The position numbers were made by a program, and so were the translations under genes. From Pseudoalteromonas rubra (GTDB lineage Bacteria; Pseudomonadota; Gammaproteobacteria; Enterobacterales; Alteromonadaceae), in NCBI RefSeq assembly GCF_005886805.2, contig NZ_CP045429.1, forward strand, positions 466,501 to 530,500: 64,000 nucleotides of DNA, given 5' to 3'. Below the pieces are notes generated by a model. The model had not been told where the DNA came from. It did no database searches and saw nothing but the letters and a program-made list of their open reading frames with translations. The first letter of the stretch is position 1, and the number at the start of each line of letters is the position of its first letter. Shown one piece after another: positions 53,093-62,270 of this stretch.

Positions 53093-54589
53093 TTATAGCT
53101 TGATGCTCATGCCATCGCTGAGCGAATAGAAATAGGCTCGGGTTGCAGGCAATATGCCCATCAGTGTGCCGGCCGCCATAATAACCCCGATCAACATGAG
53201 TTCATAGTGACTGAGCAGTGAAATGCTCAGGCTAATTCCGAACTGACTTTGCAGCGTGCCTTGTGCCAGTGCAATCAGGGCGTAAAACAAGGCAATGCCT
53301 AATGTGCAGCCTGCTGCGGTAATTAAGATAGCTTCGCTGCTCATTAGAGTGAAAATGTGTCGTGGTCGCGCGCCCACAGAGCGCAAAATGGCCAATTCTC
53401 GGCGGCGCTGGTTCAGCGTCGCCAACAAGGTGGTCAGCATGCCCAGAAGGCTGATCAAGACCACCACGGCAGAAAACAGCAGCAGGATCTTTTCTACCAG
53501 GCCCAGCATGCGCCACAGCTCACGTAATGTAACGCCGGGCATGATGGCCAGCAGCGGCTCTGCTTTGTAATTATTGATATTACGGCGGATCTGCAAAGTG
53601 TATAGCGGGGAGTCCAGCCCCATTAAAAATGCCGTGATCTGTTTGGGTTCACCAATCAGATCGCCATGCAGATCTGCGGGGGCTGGTACCGCAACTGCGA
53701 CGGTGTCGGGTTTATCGTGTCCATGACCGTGGTCATGGCTGTCATGGTGCTCATGTCCATCTGCATGGCCGTGGTCATGGCTGTCATGGTGCTCATGTTT
53801 ATCTGCATGACCCTGGTCATGGCTGTCATGGTGCTCATGTTTATCTGCATGGCCGTGGTCATGGCTGTCATGGTGCCCATGTTCATCTTGATGGTCATGC
53901 TTGTGTCCAGCAGGCTGTTTTGGCTTACCTAGCATGCGGGGAGTTGATTTAGGCTGGCTATGCATGGCCTCGATGGCCGCCAGTGGCACATGCACGGTTT
54001 TATCGACCGGCGTGCCGGTCGGTGCCAGGATCCCAACTATAGTCATCGGATTATCATCGTGATGATGGAAGCTGGTATTGCCCATACCGTGTGAAATCAC
54101 AATTTGCTGACCAAGCTGGTAATGCATTTTTTGGGCGACGTCACTGCCCAGCACCACTTCCTGTGCATTAACAAAAGCGCGGCCTGCGGTGAAAGCCAGT
54201 GTTTGTTTCTTACCATAGCGAAAGTGTTCAAAGTAAGCGCTGTTGGTGCCCAGTACCGCATGACCTTTGTGGCTGTCGCCCAGGCTGATGGGAATAGTCC
54301 AGCTCACACCTCGCTGAGCTTTTATGTCCTGATAGCTGTCCCAGCTTACACTATTATTGGCATGACCAATGCGAAAGACACTGGAGAGCAGCAGCTGGAT
54401 GTCGCCACTTCGGGCACCGACGATAAGATCGGTACCTGATACGGTATTGCTAAAGCTGCTTTTCGCTTCCTGACGCACCCTTTCAATGGTCAGCAGCAGC
54501 ATCACACTGATGGCAATGGTGAACAGGGTCAGCAGCACGCTGGCCTTGCGGTTGAGCATACTTTTGCTCGCCAGACTGATTAATCTCAT
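53093..54589 (-). CDS. ABC transporter permease (FtsX/MacB type) with His-rich repeat loop
   Basis: A 498-residue membrane protein with an N-terminal helix, a MacB-like periplasmic domain (about 50-340), and three C-terminal helices with the FtsX motif (RRRELAILRSVGARPRHIF). Inserted in the periplasmic domain, about 230-295, is a stretch of four 14-residue His/Asp repeats of the type HGHADKHEHHDSHD. Such His-rich loops bind Zn or Ni. Gene overlap with the ATPase (4 bases) shows a single transporter. It resembles Vibrio zinc-uptake (Zrg) operons; that link is tentative. Confidence 0.88.
   Translation of the reverse strand: MRLISLASKSMLNRKASVLLTLFTIAISVMLLLTIERVRQEAKSSFSNTVSGTDLIVGARSGDIQLLLSSVFRIGHANNSVSWDSYQDIKAQRGVSWTIPISLGDSHKGHAVLGTNSAYFEHFRYGKKQTLAFTAGRAFVNAQEVVLGSDVAQKMHYQLGQQIVISHGMGNTSFHHHDDNPMTIVGILAPTGTPVDKTVHVPLAAIEAMHSQPKSTPRMLGKPKQPAGHKHDHQDEHGHHDSHDHGHADKHEHHDSHDQGHADKHEHHDSHDHGHADGHEHHDSHDHGHGHDKPDTVAVAVPAPADLHGDLIGEPKQITAFLMGLDSPLYTLQIRRNINNYKAEPLLAIMPGVTLRELWRMLGLVEKILLLFSAVVVLISLLGMLTTLLATLNQRRRELAILRSVGARPRHIFTLMSSEAILITAAGCTLGIALFYALIALAQGTLQSQFGISLSISLLSHYELMLIGVIMAAGTLMGILPATRAYFYSLSDGMSIKL
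53731..53882. repeat. 42-bp tandem repeat inside the permease gene
   Basis: A 42-bp unit (GGTCATGGCTGTCATGGTGC at its start) recurs at 53731, 53773, 53815 and 53857 with few differences, encoding the 14-residue His-rich repeats. The exact spacing of 42 keeps the reading frame; copy number is likely to vary between strains. Confidence 0.85.
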
Positions 54590-55272
54590 TGGCTTGCTCC
54601 GTTTAATTCAACCAGACTCAGGTGTTTGTCAAACAAAGGGGCCAGGCTGCTGTCATGACTGACGAACAAAATGGTTGCGCCATATTGGCTGGCCTCTTTA
54701 AATAGTAACTCGATAAAGGTATTGCGATTGTCGGCATCCAGTGCGGAGGTGGGCTCGTCAGCAATGATCAACTCAGGCTGACCAATAAAGGCCCGGGCTG
54801 CGGCAACACGTTGTTGCTGGCCAATACTCAGCTGAGCCACAGAGCGCGACATGATGCTGGCATCCAGACCAAGTTCCTGTAACAACAGTTCGGCCTGCTG
54901 AGCCAGGGTTTTGCCCGACGTCTTAATACGGTCGGTACGGCTGCGAGAAAAATGGCAGCCGAGCATGACATTTTCAACCGGACTGAGGTAAGGCAGTAAA
55001 TTGAAGTTCTGAAAGATTGTGCCGATGTGATCGGCTCTGAATTTGTCTCTGGCGGCATCGCTGAGCTGTGCCAGATCACTGTTAAGCAAGCGGATGCTGC
55101 CGGCTTCTGGCTTGTTAATTCCGCTCAGCAGTCCCAGCAGCGTTGATTTACCACTGCCGCTTGGGCCATGTAAAAAGACCCGCTCACCGGCGGCGACTTC
55201 AAGTTTGGGTATGTTGAGGGTGGCGTCGGCGGCACCGGGCCAGCGAAAAATCAGGTCGTTAATCTCTAACAT
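54586..55272 (-). CDS. ABC transporter ATP-binding protein
   Basis: A 228-residue LolD/MacB-type ATPase with Walker A (HGPSGSGKSTLLGLLSG), Q-loop (NFNLLPYLSPVENVML), a signature motif in the form LSIGQQQRVAAARAFI, Walker B (ELIIADEPTSALD) and the H-loop His (FVSHDSSL). It powers the His-rich permease encoded immediately downstream and is the first gene of the operon. Confidence 0.93.
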   Translation of the reverse strand: MLEINDLIFRWPGAADATLNIPKLEVAAGERVFLHGPSGSGKSTLLGLLSGINKPEAGSIRLLNSDLAQLSDAARDKFRADHIGTIFQNFNLLPYLSPVENVMLGCHFSRSRTDRIKTSGKTLAQQAELLLQELGLDASIMSRSVAQLSIGQQQRVAAARAFIGQPELIIADEPTSALDADNRNTFIELLFKEASQYGATILFVSHDSSLAPLFDKHLSLVELNGASQ

Positions 55273-55370
55273 AGTCTCACATCAATGGCGGATCACGCCC
55301 GCATCATAAAATACTTGCGCCGCAAGCTAAACCCACCTGCGGCATATCGCTGTTCAGTGCGGTAAAGCAA

Positions 55371-55399
55371 TTGTGATTTGTTGGCTGCTCGACTATCAT
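55371..55399 (+). promoter_or_regulatory. Promoter of purC
   Basis: TTGTGA (55371-55376) and TATCAT (55394-55399) are spaced by 17 bp. Transcription would start near 55406, about 60 nt before purC. The leader contains a TGCGTC/GACGCA hairpin (55426-55431 / 55441-55446). A PurR operator of the known consensus was not seen. Confidence 0.55.
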
Positions 55400-55467
55400 A
55401 CACCGCTCTAACCCCCTCTGTATTTTGCGTCCTTTAGCAAGACGCAGCCGTTCTCTATGGAGATACA

Positions 55468-56571
55468 ATGAGTAGCTACAAAGTTCTAGACGTCAATGAC
55501 GATCTACCCATTCGCACCAAAGGTGCTGTGCACAGTGGTAAAGTACGTTCAGTTTATTGGTTAACCGACCAGGACAGTGCCCGTTTGATCGAAGAAAAAG
55601 GCTATGATGTGCCTGCCGGAACAGAGCTGGCGATCATGGTGATCTCGGATCGCATCTCGGCCTTTGACTGCATCTGGCAGGGCGAAAATGGCCTCAATGG
55701 TGTACCGGGCAAAGGTATCGCACTGAACAGTGTCGCCGCCCATTGGTTTAAACTATTCGATGAAGCGGGTCTGGCAGGTAATCACATTGTGGATATACCT
55801 CACCCATACGTGTGGATCGTGCGTAAAGCCAGCACCGTGCGCGTCGAAGCCATCGCCCGCCAATATATCACCGGCAGCATGTGGCGCGATTACAGCAAAG
55901 GTGTGCGCGAGTTCTGTGGGATCAGTTTGCCAGAAGGCCTGACTGCGCATCAAAAGCTTGACGATGTGCTGATCACGCCGTCAACAAAAGGGATCATTCG
56001 TGGCCTGCCAGATGTGCCGGAAGTCGATGATGTGAATATCACACGTCGCAATATCACGGATAACCTGGATGCGTTTAACTTTAAGTCAGACGCCGATGTG
56101 GCCCGCTATGAGCAGCTGCTGAGCGAGGGCTTTGCGTTGATCTCTAAAGAGCTGGCCAAGCTGGATCAAATCTTTGTGGACACCAAATTCGAATTTGGTT
56201 ACGTAGAAGATAAAGATGGCAGCGAACGTTTGATCTACATTGATGAGGTAGGCACGCCGGATTCATCACGGATCTGGGATGGCCCGGCATACCGTGACGG
56301 TAAAATTGTGGAAAACTCTAAAGAAGGCTTCCGCCAGTTATTGATCAATAATGTACCGGACAGCGATGTTTTGCTGAACAAAGACCGCATGAGCGAGCGC
56401 GAACAGCTGGCTGCCAGTTATAAGTTGCCTGAGCTGGTGATGATGTCGGTGTCAGATACGTATGTGGGCATCGCCAGTAAAATTGTTGGCCAACAGCTTA
56501 GTATTCCTCAGAACCCACGTGATGAGGTGATTGCCGTACTGGATAAAGAGTATGGTCTGATCGACGCCTGA
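55468..56571 (+). CDS. purC: Phosphoribosylaminoimidazole-succinocarboxamide synthase
   Basis: PurC joins CAIR and aspartate to form SAICAR in purine biosynthesis, using ATP. The 367-residue product is the longer form found in Vibrio and Alteromonadales (E. coli is ~237). Signature segments are visible: [44 protein letters not shown], and [18 protein letters not shown] lies 6 bases before the start. A strong terminator follows. Confidence 0.96.
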   Translation: MSSYKVLDVNDDLPIRTKGAVHSGKVRSVYWLTDQDSARLIEEKGYDVPAGTELAIMVISDRISAFDCIWQGENGLNGVPGKGIALNSVAAHWFKLFDEAGLAGNHIVDIPHPYVWIVRKASTVRVEAIARQYITGSMWRDYSKGVREFCGISLPEGLTAHQKLDDVLITPSTKGIIRGLPDVPEVDDVNITRRNITDNLDAFNFKSDADVARYEQLLSEGFALISKELAKLDQIFVDTKFEFGYVEDKDGSERLIYIDEVGTPDSSRIWDGPAYRDGKIVENSKEGFRQLLINNVPDSDVLLNKDRMSEREQLAASYKLPELVMMSVSDTYVGIASKIVGQQLSIPQNPRDEVIAVLDKEYGLIDA

Positions 56572-56587
56572 GCCGTCTGAAAAACAT

Positions 56588-56617
56588 AAAAAAAGCGGCG
56601 ATAAGCCGCTTTTTTTA
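56588..56617 (+). terminator. Rho-independent terminator of purC
   Basis: AAAAAAAGCGGC and GCCGCTTTTTTT flank a GATAA loop: a strong terminator. Confidence 0.92.
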
Positions 56618-56643
56618 TGGCTGTTTAACCGCTGGATGCAGGC

Positions 56644-57507
56644 GTGAATGTGTATTCGTCCTTGCTTTTCTTTTCAGCGTCACTTTTACTTAAGGTAAGC
56701 AAGTGGCTCAGGCAAATTTCCATGAACGTCAGCGGGCATAACCCGGTAAGGATCGCACAAGGGCACCTGATCTTGATCAGGCGAGCGCTGGGGTGTGCAC
56801 GAAAGATAGTTGGCGTGCGTATTTTTGCCTGGTCTGTGTGCGCCTGGATACTTGCCGGCTTAGGTGGTCCTGTTTATGGGGCTGATAATGCACTCGACAA
56901 TAGTGCAGGTAAGGGGGGCGGTAACGGCTCCGGTAACGGATACACCCTTCAATTGCGTGATCAGCACAGTGCACCCTTATCCGGTGTGGTGGTTGAAGTG
57001 GTTGCCCCCTTACGTGCGGGCCAGGTGCAGCAAGTTGCCGTAATGGATCAGGTCAATAAGCAATTCCATCCCAGACTACTGACCATAATGCAGGGTCAGG
57101 CGGTGAGCTTTCCCAACAGTGATGATATTCGTCATCATGTCTATTCTTTTTCTGAGACCAAGCGTTTTGAGCTTAAATTATATGCGGGTACACCTATTCA
57201 ACCGATACGATTTGAACAACCGGGTGTCGTTGTTCTAGGATGTAATATTCATGATTCAATGGTGGGCTATATCTATGTTTCTCAATCAAAAGACGTGCTT
57301 ACCAGCGATCAATCGGGCACAGTGCAGTTACCTGCTTATGCGCAGCAAGTGGCTATCTGGCATGCACAACAAACACAGGATATCGACACTCGCAGGATAG
57401 TGACGGTGACAGAATTACAACAATCCGGGTCTGCTATTGTAGAAACACAGGCACCGGCACCCAGAAACACATTCTCGGAGATGTTTAAGGATCATCATGG
57501 GCACTAG
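56644..57507 (+). CDS. Exported cupredoxin (plastocyanin/methylamine-utilisation-like) protein
   Basis: The mature part holds a beta-rich N-terminal segment and a cupredoxin domain with type 1 copper ligands: His in DIRHHVYSF, then Cys-His-Met in VVLGCNIHDSMVGYIYV. A signal peptide ends near GPVYGAD, about residue 81 of the longest frame. That frame starts at a GTG at 56644 and gives an unusually long N-terminus, so the real start may be later (ATG at 56722). It overlaps the GGDEF-EAL gene by 11 bases and is the first of a four-gene cluster. Function is probably redox or copper sensing. Confidence 0.75.
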   Translation: MNVYSSLLFFSASLLLKVSKWLRQISMNVSGHNPVRIAQGHLILIRRALGCARKIVGVRIFAWSVCAWILAGLGGPVYGADNALDNSAGKGGGNGSGNGYTLQLRDQHSAPLSGVVVEVVAPLRAGQVQQVAVMDQVNKQFHPRLLTIMQGQAVSFPNSDDIRHHVYSFSETKRFELKLYAGTPIQPIRFEQPGVVVLGCNIHDSMVGYIYVSQSKDVLTSDQSGTVQLPAYAQQVAIWHAQQTQDIDTRRIVTVTELQQSGSAIVETQAPAPRNTFSEMFKDHHGH

Positions 57508-59812
57508 TTTTAAAAATCGTATTATCGCCTTGTGCGTCGGGTTGGTACTGCTGACAGCGGTTGCCAGCTTAGCCAGCTTCTGGTGGTCTACCAGCCAATT
57601 CAATGAGCGCAAGGTGCAGCAGGATATTCAGACGGCGCAAAATGTCTATCAGCAATATCTCAGTGCTAAAGAGCGTTTGCTGGTGACCGCCGCTACGGTA
57701 CTGACGCAAGATTTTGGCTTTAAACAGGCGGTTGCAACGCGCGATGCACCGACCATTGAAAGCGTGCTGTTTAATCACAGTCAGCGTATCGATGCTGATC
57801 TGATGTTGCTGCTGGACGTGCGCGGTCAACTGATCTCTGCCAATCAGGCCGAAATTGAGCTGGCTGAAGATCTGCGCCCGTTGCTCAGAGAGTTGTTAAA
57901 TCATACCGAACAGTCTGCTTTTGTCAGCCTGGATAAACAATTGTATCAGGCCATTATTTTGCCCGTGAAGGCACCACGTACCATTGCTTTTGCGATTGTT
58001 GGCTTTGCCGTTGATACGGAAGTGGCGGGTCAGCTGCGTGAACTGACTGGAATGGAAATGAGCTTTATTGGCCATGGTGAGCAGATCAAAGCCAGCTCGT
58101 TGCGTTTGCCCGAATCCCAGGATCTGTTCGCCTATCTACATGAGCAAAAAATCACCCGCTGGCTGAGCGAGTTTCCGGTTTATATTAATGCGGAGGTTGC
58201 TTTGCCCGCGTTGAACTCTTCTCCGGTTAGTTTGGTATTAAGCGCTGATATGACCAAAGACTATCAGGAATTCGATCAGCTGGTGTTGACCATTATTTTA
58301 TCGTCCTGTGTGACCATGCTGTTTGGCTTTGTGGCCAGTGGCTTTTTAGCGCGGAACCTGGCCACCCCGTTACAGCAGTTAACGGTGATGGCACGTCGAT
58401 TTGCTTTGGGTGACTACGAAGCCACCGTACACGAATCGAGACCGACTAAAGAGATCTGCCAGCTGGTTGATGCCTTCCATGAAATGGGCGATGACATTCA
58501 GGCGCGGGAAAAGCAAATTCGTTATCAGGCCAGCCACGATGGTCTGACACGCTTTTACAATCGGGCGGCCGCCATGGAGAAGCTTACCCGCTTGTTGCAA
58601 GATGGCCGTGTCTATTACCTGCTGGTCGTGGATATTAAAGGTCTCAGGCACATTAACGATAAGCTGGGTCCACGTGTGGGCGATAGCTGTATTCAGGCCG
58701 TTGCACAGCGGATTGAACAAATCGGTGCCAGTTTTGAAGGGCTGAATGCCCGGCTCGGTGGGGATGAGTTTTTAACTGTGCTGGCGGCCAAAGAAGACAG
58801 TTCAATGGAAGGCTGTGTCGCGGGATTTCTGAGTGCGCTGAACCAGCCCTACCAGGTACAGAAACTGGAGATCAATCTGCGCTTTAGTGTGGGGGTAGTC
58901 CATTACCCGGAGCAGGCAGACGATCCGGAAGATCTGGTACGCCGTGCTTTGATTGCAGCAGACAATGCGGCGCAGCAGGGCAGTAATTCAGTGTATTTTT
59001 ATCAAACCGGCGAAGACGAAGCCTACCTGGAGCGCTTATTGATCATTGATGAGCTCAAAGCGGCGCTGCAAAGTGACGACGGCCAGCTGTTTATGACTTA
59101 TCAGCCTAAGCTCAACATGCACAGTCAGCAGGTCGATAAGGTGGAATCACTGATCCGCTGGCAGCGGCGCAATGGCGAGTGGGTCTCGCCTGAGTTTTTT
59201 ATTGATCTGGCAGAGCAGTCTGGGCTGATCGTCGAGCTGACTCAGTGGGTGCTTAAAACGGTGGTAGCGCAGGTTGCCAACTGGGTTGAGCAAGGGATCA
59301 CCATGAAAGCGGCCATCAATGTGTCGGCACAGGATATTGCGGATCCCGACTTTGTACCCCATCTGGAAGCCATGCTGGATCGCTATCAGATATCGCCTTC
59401 ATTGATCACCATAGAGCTGACAGAGCGAGATATGATCGAGAATGAAGAGAAAGGGATTGCCGCACTTAAAGTGCTCAAAGAGATTGGTGTACATATTTCA
59501 CTGGACGATTACGGTGTCGGGCAGACCTCACTGGGCCGCTTAAAAATGCTACCGATTGATGAGCTCAAGCTGGATAAGGTGTTTATTCTGAAGCTGGCCG
59601 AAACACATCAGGATCAGTGTATTGTGCGCTCCACTATCAGTCTGGGTCATCAACTTGGTTTCTCTGTGGTTGCTGAAGGGGTCGAAGATAAAGCGTCTTT
59701 GGAGCTGCTCAAAGAAATGGGGTGTGATTATGCTCAGGGGTATTATCTGAGTAAACCACTGAAGGCGGAGCTGTTGACACAATGGCTTGGCCAGTATCAT
59801 GAAGCAGGCTAG
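57497..59812 (+). CDS. GGDEF-EAL cyclic-di-GMP protein with periplasmic sensor and HAMP
   Basis: A 771-residue membrane protein: helix 1 (LCVGLVLLTAVASLASFWW), a periplasmic sensor of about 220 residues, helix 2 (LTIILSSCVTMLFGFVASGF), a HAMP domain, a GGDEF domain with an intact motif (ARLGGDEFLTVLA, near residue 420) and an EAL domain where the signature reads ESLIRW. Other EAL catalytic residues are present (INVSAQD, ELTERDM, SLDDYGVG, LKLDKVF, AEGVED), so both activities are possible. It probably receives its signal through the cupredoxin encoded just upstream. Confidence 0.93.
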   Translation: MGTSFKNRIIALCVGLVLLTAVASLASFWWSTSQFNERKVQQDIQTAQNVYQQYLSAKERLLVTAATVLTQDFGFKQAVATRDAPTIESVLFNHSQRIDADLMLLLDVRGQLISANQAEIELAEDLRPLLRELLNHTEQSAFVSLDKQLYQAIILPVKAPRTIAFAIVGFAVDTEVAGQLRELTGMEMSFIGHGEQIKASSLRLPESQDLFAYLHEQKITRWLSEFPVYINAEVALPALNSSPVSLVLSADMTKDYQEFDQLVLTIILSSCVTMLFGFVASGFLARNLATPLQQLTVMARRFALGDYEATVHESRPTKEICQLVDAFHEMGDDIQAREKQIRYQASHDGLTRFYNRAAAMEKLTRLLQDGRVYYLLVVDIKGLRHINDKLGPRVGDSCIQAVAQRIEQIGASFEGLNARLGGDEFLTVLAAKEDSSMEGCVAGFLSALNQPYQVQKLEINLRFSVGVVHYPEQADDPEDLVRRALIAADNAAQQGSNSVYFYQTGEDEAYLERLLIIDELKAALQSDDGQLFMTYQPKLNMHSQQVDKVESLIRWQRRNGEWVSPEFFIDLAEQSGLIVELTQWVLKTVVAQVANWVEQGITMKAAINVSAQDIADPDFVPHLEAMLDRYQISPSLITIELTERDMIENEEKGIAALKVLKEIGVHISLDDYGVGQTSLGRLKMLPIDELKLDKVFILKLAETHQDQCIVRSTISLGHQLGFSVVAEGVEDKASLELLKEMGCDYAQGYYLSKPLKAELLTQWLGQYHEAG

Positions 59813-60641
59813 TCTCTGTTTAGTCGTTTTATCAGGCTGCGCACTATGGATAAGTGCCACCTGTATGGCAGGCTCCGGTAAGTTACTGGCCACACCCGGT
59901 GTTTCTCAGGTAGAAGGCAGTGCGGGTGGCGGCATTGTGCCCTGGGCACAGCTGTCGGGGTATGCGAGTGACGAACAATGGAGTCTTGGCGGCTTTTGTA
60001 GCCGCGCCAGCGTCGATGATTATCGACTGGATGTGTGCGGTATTCAGGCCAACCTGTTTGACCGTGTCGAGCTGAGTTATGCCGAACAAGCTTTTGCTGT
60101 GCCTGCACTCAATACAGAAATAGAACAGTCTGTAAGCGGCGTTAAAGTACGCCTGTATGGGGATATCGTCTACAGTGCCTGGCCACAGTTGAGTCTGGGG
60201 ATGCAACATAAATCACTCAAAGATGATGCCGTTGCCGCTTTGCTGGGCGCCGAGGAAGACAGTGGCACCGATATCTATCTGGCTGCCAGCAAGCTGCACC
60301 TGGGGGCACTGGGCGGCTTGAACGCATTTTGGAATATCACGGCGCGCCATACCGAGGCCAATCAACTAGGTTTGCTGGGCTATGGTGGTCAGCAGGGCAG
60401 TGAACGCATTTACCTCGAAGCCAGTGCGGCCATTTTTCTCAACAGGGAGCTGGCGCTGGGCTACGAGTATCGCGAAAAGCCCGACAACCTCGGGTTGGGT
60501 GAGCAGGCATGGCGGGATGTATTTGTTGCCTGGTTTATCAATAAGCAGGTTAATGTCACCGCGGCCTGGCTGGATCTGGGCAGCATTGCCGGTCAGCCAG
60601 ATCAGACCGGTTGGTATGTTTCTGTCACCGGCTATTTTTAA
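59799..60641 (+). CDS. DUF3034 exported protein
   Basis: About 280 residues with a signal peptide (MKQASLCLVVLSGCALWISA) and a beta-rich mature part whose pattern (GGGIVPWAQLSGYAS, alternating polar/hydrophobic strands, final aromatic SVTGYF) suggests an outer-membrane beta-barrel. It fits DUF3034. The start lies within the end of the GGDEF-EAL gene (14-base overlap). Function is unknown. Confidence 0.78.
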   Translation: MKQASLCLVVLSGCALWISATCMAGSGKLLATPGVSQVEGSAGGGIVPWAQLSGYASDEQWSLGGFCSRASVDDYRLDVCGIQANLFDRVELSYAEQAFAVPALNTEIEQSVSGVKVRLYGDIVYSAWPQLSLGMQHKSLKDDAVAALLGAEEDSGTDIYLAASKLHLGALGGLNAFWNITARHTEANQLGLLGYGGQQGSERIYLEASAAIFLNRELALGYEYREKPDNLGLGEQAWRDVFVAWFINKQVNVTAAWLDLGSIAGQPDQTGWYVSVTGYF

Positions 60642-60650
60642 GGAGTTAGG

Positions 60651-61103
60651 GTGTATCAGCGCATCACATACTATGCTCGCAACGCACTGTGTAGTTTGAT
60701 AATACTACTGACCGGTCTTTCCATGGGAGGATGTCAGTCCAGTACCACACCAAGCTTATATCAGCAGATTGGTGGTCAAGCAGGGTTGGAGCGCCTGGTC
60801 GATTTGTTCATTCAGCAGATAGGGCGTGATAAAGCCATTCTGCCTTATTTTGCCAAAGCTAATGTGAGCCATTTCCGCCAGGGTTTTATCACTCACTTAT
60901 GCGATACCCTTGATGGGCCCTGTGAGTATCAGGGCGATTCTATGGTCCAGATCCATACCGGAATGAAGATCACCGAAGCTGATTTTAACCGTGTGGTTGA
61001 GCTGTTGATCAATGCCATGACCGAAGCCGGAATAGCCCATACTACGCAAAACCAAATCCTCTCAAAGTTGGCACCATTACGCAGTGAAATGATAAAAATA
61101 TAG
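60651..61103 (+). CDS. Group 1 truncated haemoglobin lipoprotein
   Basis: A GTG start with AAGGAG upstream begins 9 bases after the preceding gene. The 150-residue product has a lipoprotein signal with lipobox SMGGC (lipidated near Cys28) and then a truncated-globin fold: SLYQQIGGQAGLERLVDLFI, FRQGFITHLCDTL and, in the F helix, MVQIHTGMKIT, whose His is the likely heme ligand. Being lipid-anchored and exported is unusual for this family. It is probably a gas or redox sensor for the linked GGDEF-EAL protein. Confidence 0.88.
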   Translation: MYQRITYYARNALCSLIILLTGLSMGGCQSSTTPSLYQQIGGQAGLERLVDLFIQQIGRDKAILPYFAKANVSHFRQGFITHLCDTLDGPCEYQGDSMVQIHTGMKITEADFNRVVELLINAMTEAGIAHTTQNQILSKLAPLRSEMIKI

Positions 61104-61199
61104 ATATAAAATCCGATGATTTTTACCTTTTTTTAATTTCAATCCATAAAAATACATTTTTTGGTTTTTTTATTTAATATAAAAATAATCATATTGATG

Positions 61200-61228
61200 T
61201 TGCAATATGGGTACACGTTCTCTAGAAT
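61200..61228 (+). promoter_or_regulatory. Promoter of the crystallin-domain gene
   Basis: TTGCAA (61200-61205) and TAGAAT (61223-61228) are separated by 17 bp, about 37 bases before the start codon, which has AAAGGAA upstream. Confidence 0.65.
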
Positions 61229-61264
61229 TGCGCCCCCAATTTGTAGTAATAAAGGAAACATGGA

Positions 61265-61906
61265 ATGAAATATTCATTGGCAGCTTTGTTGGCGACTCTG
61301 TCTTTTGGTGCGACCGCAGGCGCAACAATTTATGAGCACGGTTACTTTAAAGGTAAGTCAAGTTACATTGGCGATGGGGAAATGATTGATGAGCTGAATA
61401 AGCGTCGTATCTTCGCGAATGACAGTGTCTCATCCTTAAAAGTAGATCACGGTACTTGTGTTGTTCTGTATAAGAATGCAGGTTACAGCTCAACTGCGAA
61501 ATACTTTTCTGGCGGAGAGTATGCAGACTTGGTTGACTACCGTTTTAATGATGAAACCACGTCAATTCAGGTATTTAAGAGCCACCGTTGTGAAAGTGCT
61601 ATCATGACTCACTTCTACAACCATGGTGATTACAATACACGTGGCGGACATTTCTCATTACCACCAAATTCTTTCATTCGTGATTTGGACAAGGGACACG
61701 ATGCTACATACTGGCACAAAGAGTGGCATGCAAATGATGTGGTTTCTTCTATAAAAGTTGGCATTAACTCATGTGTTACACTGTACAGAGATCATCACTT
61801 CAGAGGTGCGAGTAAAAAGGTTGGTAAAAACGCGCCGACATTGCGCGCATACAACTTTAACGATGAAGCTTCCTCTATTCGAGTAACATCGGGCTCTTGT
61901 AAGTAA
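61265..61906 (+). CDS. Secreted beta/gamma-crystallin domain protein
   Basis: A 213-residue protein with a signal peptide (about 1-19, ending ATAGA) and two beta/gamma-crystallin-like domains with Greek-key patterns (YEHGYFKGKSSYIGDGE, TLYRDHHFRGASKKVG) and Ca-binding N/D-x-x-S-S motifs (NDSVSSLKV, NDEASSIRV). It stands alone with its own promoter and terminator. It is probably a secreted Ca-binding protein; function unknown. Confidence 0.85.
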   Translation: MKYSLAALLATLSFGATAGATIYEHGYFKGKSSYIGDGEMIDELNKRRIFANDSVSSLKVDHGTCVVLYKNAGYSSTAKYFSGGEYADLVDYRFNDETTSIQVFKSHRCESAIMTHFYNHGDYNTRGGHFSLPPNSFIRDLDKGHDATYWHKEWHANDVVSSIKVGINSCVTLYRDHHFRGASKKVGKNAPTLRAYNFNDEASSIRVTSGSCK

Positions 61907-61924
61907 CGACAAGAGTTTAAAGTA

Positions 61925-61952
61925 ATGAGTATGGGCGTATTGCCCGTACTCA
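61925..61952 (+). terminator. Hairpin terminator after the crystallin gene
   Basis: ATGAGTATGGGC and GCCCGTACTCAT pair with one wobble around a GTATT loop. The T-run after it is weak. Confidence 0.55.
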
Positions 61953-62270
61953 TTCTTGCCCTACCTATATTCATTATTTTTTCTGGCGTTGTTGTATTCT
62001 CTGTGACTTAGTGATCCGCTACTGCCCTTTTATCAATATACTCACATCATAAACAGAGTGAACATGCCGGCACCGTGGCTCTATAGCATGATACTCTATA
62101 CTTTTTCGCCAACAGCACTGTTTTTACTGTGAAGTTACTTTTCTCAGTGACCCCACATAGTCCGCTCTGTCTAAGTCATGCTTTCGTCACTAAATAAAAC
62201 GCGCAAGTATCAGAGCCAAATTGCTTAATCACTATGACCGGGAGTGGCAATAAAAATGCCTTGCTTCCAA
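61953..62270. other. Intergenic region between convergent genes
   Basis: About 320 bases with no convincing ORF, RNA gene or repeat. Confidence 0.4.

Noticed and set aside
53731..53882. Regular spaced repeats that could suggest a CRISPR array
   Set aside because: The 42-bp units are contiguous, have no unique spacers and encode in-frame His-rich repeats of the permease.
53666..53932. Plus-strand open frame rich in Met and Val opposite the His-rich repeat
   Set aside because: It is the complement of the His codons (CAT/ATG) and has no independent support.
55300..55467. PurR operator before purC
   Set aside because: No sequence close to the known consensus was found; only a promoter and a leader hairpin are supported.
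57497..59812. Inactive EAL domain because the motif reads ESL
   Set aside because: The catalytic Glu and the other metal-binding and base residues are present, and the change affects the two less strict positions, so loss of activity cannot be claimed.
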